From Arachis hypogaea (taxonomy: Eukaryota; Streptophyta; Magnoliopsida; Fabales; Fabaceae), in contig NC_092048.1 of assembly GCF_003086295.3 (NCBI RefSeq), forward strand, positions 85,446,386 through 85,510,385: a DNA stretch of 64,000 nt, given 5' to 3'. Under the pieces are notes generated by a model, which was not told the origin of the DNA, ran no database searches, and was given only the letters and a program-made list of their open reading frames with translations. Both the position numbers and the translations under genes were made by a program. Within the stretch, counting starts at the first letter, position 1, and the number at the start of each line of letters is the position of its first letter. This document shows, in pieces, positions 56,992 through 64,000 of the stretch.

Positions 56992-58537
56992 TGGTCCACG
57001 AAATTGTGATTACACTTTTCACAACTCCGCACAACTAACCAGCAAGTGCACTGGGTCGTCCAAGTAATACCTTACGTGAGTAAAGGTCGATCCCACAGAG
57101 ATTGTCGGCTTGAAGCAAGCTATGGTTATTTTGTAAATCTTAGTCAGGAGATTGATGGTAATAGTGGTTATATATATGAAAAAAATAACACAAAATAAAC
57201 AGTACTTGTGATTTAATGGTGAGAAACAGGTTGAGGTTCCGGAGATGCTCTGTCATCTGAATCTCTACTTTCCTACTGTCTTCTTCTCCAAACACGCATG
57301 GCTTCCTTCAATGGCAAGCTGTATGATCCTCTCGGATGAAAGCAAATCCATATGCGTTGTCACCGCACGGCTAATCATCTGTCGGTTCCCACTAGCATCG
57401 GAATAGGACCTTTGTCCTTTTGCACACTGTCACTGCGCCCAATATTCACAGGTTTAAAACTCGTCACAGTCATCCCTTCCCAGATCCTACTCGGAATACC
57501 ACAGACAAGGTTTAAACTTTCTGGATCCCAAGAATGCTGCCAATTGGTTCTAGCCTATACCACGAAGGTTCTAACCTCCGGACTCGGTCCGTGGATTAGG
57601 AACCCAAGAGATACGCACTCAAGCTGTCGCCCAATGACTACATTGATCTCAGATAGAATGGAGTGGTTGTCAGGCACGCGTTGATAGGGTTGAGGATAAT
57701 GATGAGTGTCACAAATCATCATATTCTCCATATTGAAGTACAAGTGAGTATCTTAGAATAGAATCAAGCGTAATTGAATAGAAAACAGTAGTAATTGCAT
57801 TAATCCATTGAAACACAGCAGAGCTCCTCACCCCCACCTATGGGGTTTAGAGACTCATGCCGTCAAAGGTATAATATGAAATGTAAAAATGTCATGAGCT
57901 GTAAACTGAGTCTCTAAAGTAGTTTTTATACTAAACTAGAAACCTAGGGTTACAAAAAATGAGTAACTAAGTGCAGATAGTGCAGAAATCCACTTTCGGG
58001 ACCCACTTGGTGTGTGCTTGGGCTGAGCATTGAAGCCATTTCGTGCTTAGGCTGTTCCTGGAGTTAAACGCCAGCTTTGGTGCCAGTTTGGGCGTTTAAC
58101 TCCAATTCTGGTGCCAGTTTGGGCGTTTTACGCCAAAAATTTTAGGCTGACTTTGAGCGCCGGTTTGGGCCATCAAAGCTTAGACAAAGTATAGACTATC
58201 ATATATTGCTGGAAAGCCCAGGAGGTCTACTTTCCAACGCAATTAAGTGCGCTCCAATTGGGCTTCTGTAGCTCCATAAAATCCACTTCGAGTACAGGGA
58301 GGTTAGAATCCAACAGCATCTGCAGTCCTTTTCAGCCTCTGAATCAGAATTTTGCTCAGGTCCCTCAATTTCAGCCAGAAAATACCTGAAATCACAGAAA
58401 AAAACACAAACTCATAGTAAAGTCCAGAAATGTAATTTTTGAATAAAAACTAATAAAAATATAATAAAAAGTAACTAAAACATACTAAAAACTCCCTAAA
58501 ATCAATGCCAAAAAGGGTATAAATAATCCGCTCATCA
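56992..58537 (-). repeat. 5' LTR of RE-F
   Basis: 1546 bp; minus strand starts TGATGAGCGG (58537) and ends GTGGACCA (56992). The palindrome array is at about 58053-58165. It is more diverged from the RE-C LTRs than these are from each other, as expected for an older insertion. Confidence 0.88.
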
Positions 58538-58857
58538 ACTTCCAATTAATCTTCCCCCGGTCAAGGCTTTTACTTTGATTATATAAATTCTCTTGCCAAT
58601 TTTCATTGCTTTAATTTACAATCATTTATTTTTCTATCCTCCAACTCTTAAAATTTCTCAGAAAACTCCTGACTAATAGAATAGCACTCTTTTGTCAACT
58701 CGTTGGGAGACGACTTAGGATTCCTACTCCCAGTATTTTTATTCTAATTTTGTGACAACGCTTCTAAATTGATAAGTTGATTTTCGTCGGTTAGGAACTG
58801 TACTCGCAATGTTATTTCTATACTAATTTCTTAATCGGTTAATTTTCGCCCACATCA
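58538..58857 (+). repeat. 5' LTR of RE-G, 3' end only
   Basis: Aligns with the ends of the RE-E LTRs and S1 (TTGGGAGACGACTTAGGATT..., GTGACAACGCTTCTAAATTGATAAG) and ends CCCACATCA at 58857. RE-F interrupts it at 58538. Confidence 0.82.
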
Positions 58858-58862
58858 ATTTT

Positions 58863-58884
58863 TGGCGCCATTGCCGGAGAGTTG
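58863..58884 (+). other. Primer-binding site of RE-G
   Basis: TGGCGCCATTGCCGGAGAGTTG, five bases after the LTR end; two differences from the RE-E site. Confidence 0.78.
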
Positions 58885-58987
58885 CAATAGTGTGCTAAAT
58901 TATTAGTTGGTGTAAATATTTTTAATTTTTCATTTTTGCATATTTTATTTTATTTTATTACCATGAGCTGTATGTTTCTTTCATTGA

Positions 58988-60620
58988 ATGACGCGTTCAC
59001 TACCTGATCCGAGCTTAGCCGCGTTTGATCCTGAAATTGAAAGAACTATTTCACGTATTAAGCGAGCTCGGCATCGGTTAGCCTCTGAGGGTGGTGAAGT
59101 GGTTACTACCAATTCACCAGTCTCATCTGAGAGCGAATCTAAAGTGCCATCAGAGGAAGAAACAAGCTATTCTTCTTCTAATTCGGTTGATTTACGTGCA
59201 GGTAATATGGCGGAGCCCAGAAGGAATACTCTCCAGGAAGCAGGAGCTCCAGACTTTACACTGCAACCGTATCAAGCGCGTCACCCAAATATGGCTGCAG
59301 ATTTTAAACTGAAGATTGCGCTAATCGACTTACAGCCCAAGTTTCATGGCTTACCTGCTCAAGAGCCTATCAAGCACCTTAGGGATTTTCAGACAGCCTA
59401 CTCAACTACTAGGTGTCATAGTGCAGATGAAACTACTATTTGGCTGTATGCCTTCTCATTTTCTCTTGAGGGAAAGGCAAGAGAATTTTTCTACACTCAA
59501 CCTGAAGCAGTCGTTACCAATTGGGATCTGCTCAGAAGGGAGTTCCTGGAAAAGTACTTTCCAACTGAAGTTACAGATAAACTGAGGAAAGAAATTTCCT
59601 GTATTATCCAAGGCAAGTCAGAGACTCTCTATGAATATTGGGAGCACTTCTGGAATCTCCTAGATTCATGTCCCCATCACAAGATTGACTAGTTGGTGTT
59701 GATCAGCTACTTCACACAAGGCATGAAGCCTCAGGATAAGACTACATTAGATGCTGTAAGTAATGGTTCTCTGAAGAAGTACAAGACGGTGACAGAAGCT
59801 TGGCAACTGATCACCGATCTAGTTGAGTCTATCTGGAATGTCAGGCACAGGAACAACTATCCCAAGGCAATTACGAAGGTTTGCTCTAGTAGTGAGATTG
59901 CTGCTCTCACACAGACTATGTGAGAGATGACCAACATACTGATGCAGCTACAACTGAATCAACAACAACCTCAGCCTCTCCCACAACAACAGTGTCAACA
60001 GCTGGTTCCTCTAAGAGTTTGCGGAATATGTGCCTGCTATACTCATTACACTGATGAGTGTCCGTAACTCCAACAACAAGAAGATAATACCTTAGTAGCT
60101 ACTCATAATTTTTATGACCTCCCAAATCAAGGACACAATCAACAAGGCGGTAATTACAACCAAGGTGGGAACTACAATCAAGGTTGGCAAGATAATTTCA
60201 ACCAAGGTTGGAGAGACAATTCCAACCAAGGATGGAGGGACAACTATAACCGAGGAGGTAGGGACAATAGTGGAAATCAGAGGTGGAATAGCAACAACAA
60301 TCAACAGAACCGGTATCAGCAGAACCTCCCTTACCAACAGCAAAATCAAAACCAGCCTCACAGAGCACCACACCTAAGGCAATCCCAGACGCCTCAGAAC
60401 AACCAACAGCAGGCCCCTCAGATCACTTATCCCCCCTCTTCTACCAATGATGAGATGCTTCACACTATTGTACAAGGACAGAAAGACCTTCAGAATACAC
60501 TTGCCTATAGCATCACTGGTCTTACCTCTACCTTGCAAGCTCTCATCTCCCGACTGGAACCACCCTCTACTCCCAACAATTAACCTTCAAGCTCCAGTGC
60601 ATTACCTTCTTAACCTTTAC
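58988..60620 (+). pseudogene. gag: gag of RE-G with a CCHC zinc knuckle, five stops
   Basis: Starts ATG 58988 (MTRSLPDPS) and stays in one frame. It has a capsid-type region with QPYQARHPNMAADF, FHGLPAQEPIKHLRDF and YEYWEHFWNLL, then CGICACYTHYTDEC, a proper C-x2-C-x4-H-x4-C knuckle (about 60022-60063), then a tail with repeated GNYNQG / GWRDN units. Stops: TAG 59690, TGA 59921, TAA 60065, TAA near 60582 and TAA near 60611. Most fit Gln or Arg codons hit by C-to-T changes. Confidence 0.88.
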
Positions 60621-62400
60621 CCAATCCCAAAGGAGGAATCAATGCCATTACTTTGAGGTCTGGGACCACACTGCCAGAGAGGAGTCAAGAGCAGCCAAGC
60701 TCAAAGGAAGATATCCAAGCTGAAGACATTGTTGAGGTAGAGGACGTTGAAGAAGAGGATAAAGTACAAGACATGGTTGAAGAAGAAGTAGCTCAACCAG
60801 GGAATGGAGCACCAAAGGAAGATGAAGTCACCAGAGAAGCCATTCTCATTCCATTTCCACACCTTGCTAGGAAATCCACGAAGCAGATGGAGCTAGACCC
60901 TAAGATGGTGGAGATCTTCAAAAAGGTTGAGGTAACCATTCCCCTTTTTGATGCCATTCGCCAGGTATCTAAATATGCAAAGTTTCTAAAAGATTTATGC
61001 ATGAATAAAGATAAATTACAAGATTTAGAAACTATTCCTCTAGGTAGCTCCATATCTGCTTTAGTGGGTGATATACCTAAAAAATATAGTGACCCAGGTC
61101 CATGCATGGTTACTATTACTATAGAAGGTGTGAGATTTTCTACTGCATGTGTGATTTAGGCGCGTGTGTTAGTATAACGTCATTATCTATATATGATTCT
61201 TTGAGGCTCCCTCCCTTAAAAAGGTTGGCAGCACGTTTTGTTTTGGCAAATAAAAGTATTATCTCTGTAGTTGGAATTGCTGAGGACGTGCTGGTGAGCA
61301 TTAAGGGGCTCACATTTTCTATTGACTTCTATATTTTGGAGATGCCCCCTAATGACTCAGGAAGACCATCATCCATCCTGCTTGGAAGGCCATTTTTGAA
61401 GACTTCAAAGTTCAAGTTAGATGCATTCTCAGGAACTTATTCCTTTGAGATAGATGGCAGAGCAGTGAACTTCAACTTGGATGAAGCTATGAAGCATCCT
61501 CCGGAAGATCATTCCATCTTCCAATGTGACATCATAGATGAAACTATAGCTACAGTTCACCAAGAAGAAGTAGAAGAGAGGCACAGGGAGCAAGGTGCAA
61601 GTGTGGGGAAGCCCCCTGAACAAGATGAAGACACATTGCCACCTTCACTAGCTCCAGATGATCAAGTGCCTAGCCATGAACAGAAAGTGGAGTTAAAGCC
61701 CCTTCAACCCCACCTCAAGTATGCTTACCTTGAGGATCATCAGAAGCTTCCAGTTATCATTGGAAGGGAACTCACTTCCCAACAGGAGGAGCAGTTGCTT
61801 AGTGTGCTGAGAAGACACAAGAAAGCAATTGGGTGGAGCTTGGCGGATATCATAGGCATCAGCCCTCAAGTTTGTGAGCACAGAATATTTTTAGAAGAGG
61901 GAGCAAGGCCTGTCCGTCAACCTCAAAGGCAGTTGAACCCCACCATCTTAGAAGTTGTCAAGAAGGAAGTAACCAGACTGCTTGAAGCTGATATCATCTA
62001 CCCCATCCCAGACAGTGAATGGGTCAGCCCAGTACAAGTGGTGCCTAAGAAGTCTGGAGTCACAACAGTGAAGAATAAGCATGGAGAGCTCCTGACAACT
62101 AGAATGCAGAACTCCTGGAGGGTGTGCATTGATTACAAGCACCTCAACCAGGCTACTCGCAAGAATCACTATCCCCTACCATTTATCGATCAGATGCTTG
62201 ATCGTTTGTCAGGTAAATCACACTACTGCTTTTTAGATGGTTACACATGATATTTTTAAATTCATATAGCTCCTAAAAATCAGGAGAAAACTACTTTTAC
62301 ATGTCCTTTTGGAACGTATGCATACAAGAGGATGCCTTTTGGCTTATGTAATGCACCAACTACTTTCCAAAGGTGCATGATGAGTATTTTTTCAGAAGAT
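60621..62400 (+). pseudogene. pol: gag end, protease and RT N-terminal half of RE-G
   Basis: From NPKGGINAITLRSGTTL to a one-base loss near 61135, then a second open frame to 62250 with protease CDLGACVSITSLS and SILLGRPFLKTSKFKLDAF, and RT with VCIDYKHLNQATRK and FLDGYT. TGA at 62248 and TAA shortly after interrupt it, then [21 protein letters not shown] follows, and there the RT breaks off. The RT catalytic double-Asp motif is not present. Confidence 0.87.
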
Positions 62401-63092
62401 TAACAGGACTACTGAAGAAGCATGGGATTGTTCATAAGGTAGCGACAACTTACCATCCTCAGACCAATGGGTAAGCAGAGGTGTCTAACAGGGAGATAAA
62501 GCACATTCTAGAGAAGATAGTCAAACCTCATAGGAAGGACTGGAGCACCAGACTTGTAGATGCGCTTTGGGCTTATCGGACAGCATACAAGACACCCATC
62601 GGAATGAGTCCATTCCGCCTGGTTTATGGCAAAGCTTGTCACCTCCCAGTGGAGGTGGAACACAAAGCTTTCTGGGCTGTGAGGGAATACAACATGGGAT
62701 TGGAGAAAGCTGGTGCTGAAAGGAAGCTGCAACTAGTAGAACTGGAGACCCTTCGACTCGAAGCTTATGACAACTCCGAATTATACAAAGAGAAGGTGAA
62801 GGCTGTGCATGACAAGCATATCAAGAGAAGAGAGTTCAGACCTAGGGAGCTAGTTCTCCTTTACAACTCAAGTCTGAGACTCATGCCAGGAAAGCTGAGA
62901 TCAAGATGGGAAGGTCCCTATAGAGTAGAGAGGGCTGAACCATACGGAGTCTTCCATCTGAGTCATCCTTCAAGTTCCAAATTCATCAAGGTCAATGGAC
63001 ATCGCTTAAAGTTATATCATGGTGAAAAGATGAAGGACAATAAAGAGCTAGAGGTCTTCCTCTTGGAGAACCCACCAACAGAAGCAAAATGA
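62400..63092 (+). pseudogene. pol: Integrase C-terminal half of RE-G after an internal deletion
   Basis: Begins abruptly at RLTGLLKKHGIVHKVATTYHPQTNG, has TAA at about 62473, then the Glu-containing AEVSNRE and an open part to TGA/TGAGC at 63090 with [12 protein letters not shown] and SRWEGPYRV (GPY/F-type module). The first two catalytic Asp residues and the zinc site are missing. The junction shares a few bases (AGAA/AAGA) with both sides. Confidence 0.85.
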
Positions 63093-63102
63093 GCTTGAGG
63101 AC

Positions 63103-63153
63103 CGTCTAACTTATGGACATAAAAGTAAAGTGCTGGGTGGGAGACAACCCACC
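63103..63153 (+). other. Two-hairpin element after pol (RE-G)
   Basis: GTCT-AACTTAT-GGAC (63104-63118, with a G-T pair), linker with AAAGTGCTG, then perfect GGTGGG-AGACAA-CCCACC (63136-63153). Confidence 0.7.
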
Positions 63154-64000
63154 ATGGTATCATCATTCCTTTTTATTCTGAGTCTTATTTTCTTTCATTT
63201 TATTTTTATTAGTGTTCATTCGTCAATTCTGCATATTCATCTGCATTCTGCATATATAAAAAGAAGCACACGACGCGTATGCATCATATGTGCGTGCGAG
63301 AAAAATAAAAATTGAATAGAGAGTTGGGCAGGAGTGGTGCTGGTGGCGTGCCATGCACACAAGCAAGACCACGCGTACGCATCCCTCACATGTGCGCGTC
63401 CCTTGCGATTTCACCAGTCCACTCGTAGGCGTCTCTCACGCATACATGTGACCCTACAAATCGGCGTAAATGAGTGTATGGCCAGAGAGTTATGATGGTG
63501 TGGGGTTGGAACTGTACTGGGAGCACAAGCCCCATCACGCGTACACGTCCCTAACGCATGCGCGTCGTTTTCCCATAAGGGCCATCCATGCGTGCGCGTG
63601 CCTGACGCGCACGCATCATTTGTCATTTTTTCCCCAAGCCCAGAGCGAACAGAGAGTTGTAGGTACGCGTTGATGCCTTCGCGCGATTCGCACAATCAAG
63701 GGCACGCGTACGCGTGCCCGACGCTTACGCATCACTATTCAATCTGCGCAACCCACGCGTATGCGTGATGCATGCGTACGCGTCGCATGCGGCGCACAAT
63801 TAAACAACCTCAGCGCCTGATTTCAAATTATCTTCCCCCCAATCCTAATTCTTTTCAATCCTACTTATTTCTTCTTCCTTCTTCCCTTATCCTTTCTTCC
63901 TTATTCTTTCTTCATATCTATTACTTTCTTCTTTCCTTCTTCATCTTCTTTATCAGGTTTCTTTTCTTCTTTCCCTTTTACTCTTTCATTATTACATTAA
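63154..64000 (+). other. 3' region of RE-G with CG-rich palindromes
   Basis: About 63268-63785 has many ACGCGTACGC-type words, including the perfect 18-base palindrome GGCACGCGTACGCGTGCC (63701-63718). After 63830 the strand is strongly C/T-rich, like the stretch before the accessory ORF in RE-A. An accessory ORF would be expected to start beyond 64000. The short frames here have no support. Confidence 0.7.

Larger units (their letters stand above)
55500..58537 (-). mobile_element. RE-F fragment 3: gag 5' part, leader, PBS and 5' LTR
   Basis: Minus-strand element whose 5' LTR (58537-56992) borders the RE-G LTR directly. The expected target duplication is ACTTC (58538-58542), with its partner outside the window. 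The LTR is of the same family as RE-A and RE-C, but gag-pol differs. Confidence 0.88.
58538..64000 (+). mobile_element. RE-G: outermost retrotransposon of the stack, partial
   Basis: Plus strand: last 320 bases of the 5' LTR, PBS, gag, protease, part of RT, end of integrase, two hairpins and 3' region up to the window edge. Its gag and pol are of the RE-E subgroup. About 1.5 kb is missing between RT and integrase. All other elements in the window lie in or left of its 5' LTR. Confidence 0.88.

Noticed and set aside
1..64000. Host genes, tRNA or rRNA genes
   Set aside because: Every longer open frame belongs to a retrotransposon; no tRNA cloverleaf or rRNA sequence was recognised on either strand by eye. 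A tRNAscan run would settle it.

Overview
The window looks like plant nuclear DNA from a repeat-rich, probably heterochromatic region. I found no host gene, tRNA or rRNA in it. Almost every base can be assigned to Ty3/Gypsy LTR retrotransposons of the Athila-like type: the primer-binding site is of the TGGCGCCGTTGCCGGGGA kind, gag and pol share one frame, the LTRs are 1.5-2.3 kb, and some elements carry an extra ORF between integrase and the 3' LTR. The LTR start TGATGAGCGGATAATTTATA and the CTGGCGTTxAACGCCAG palindromes match what I remember of abundant peanut (Arachis) repeats. That host call is from memory, not from a search.

The layout is a nested stack. I use private labels. RE-G (+, 58538-64000) is the outermost element. 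RE-F (-) is inserted in RE-G's 5' LTR and survives as 27926-29669, 53643-53658 and 55500-58537. RE-F was then hit three times: by RE-C (-, 5147-27925) in its reverse transcriptase, by RE-E (-, 29670-53642) in its gag, and by solo LTR S2 (+, 53659-55499) a few bases from RE-E. RE-C carries RE-B (-, 10428-21301) just before the start codon of its accessory ORF. Its 3' LTR carries solo LTR S1 (+, 5636-7149) and, at the left end, RE-A (+, 1-5146), whose 5' part lies outside the window. RE-E carries RE-D (-, 36808-47992) in its RNase H region. Five insertions show matching 5-bp target-site duplications on both sides inside the window: S1 GTCAT, RE-B TTATG, RE-D AGTAT, RE-E CATCC, S2 ACCTC.

There are three kinds of element. 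RE-B and RE-D are gag-PR-RT-RH-IN elements without an accessory ORF. RE-E has gag-pol plus an accessory ORF in the env position, and RE-G is of the same subgroup but its 3' part leaves the window. RE-C, and what is visible of RE-A, is a gag-protease element with no RT, RNase H or integrase that keeps the accessory ORF. It must depend on enzymes supplied by others. The accessory ORF of RE-A (382 codons) is the only complete uninterrupted gene in the window. Nearly all gag-pol frames are broken by a few stops, mostly of the C-to-T type, and single-base frameshifts.

The most interesting signals are not genes. (1) A two-hairpin element lies directly after the last polyprotein codon in all six elements where that place is visible, with paired stem changes and a constant loop. 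(2) A hairpin with an RGGA loop sits next to the polypurine tract at the 3' LTR, and a second copy with its own tract lies inside elements that carry the accessory ORF. (3) Each family has its own array of palindromes in the LTR, and in some families again in the leader, the coding region or the 3' region. (4) A TATA-like box is kept at the same spacing upstream of the accessory ORF in RE-A and RE-C.
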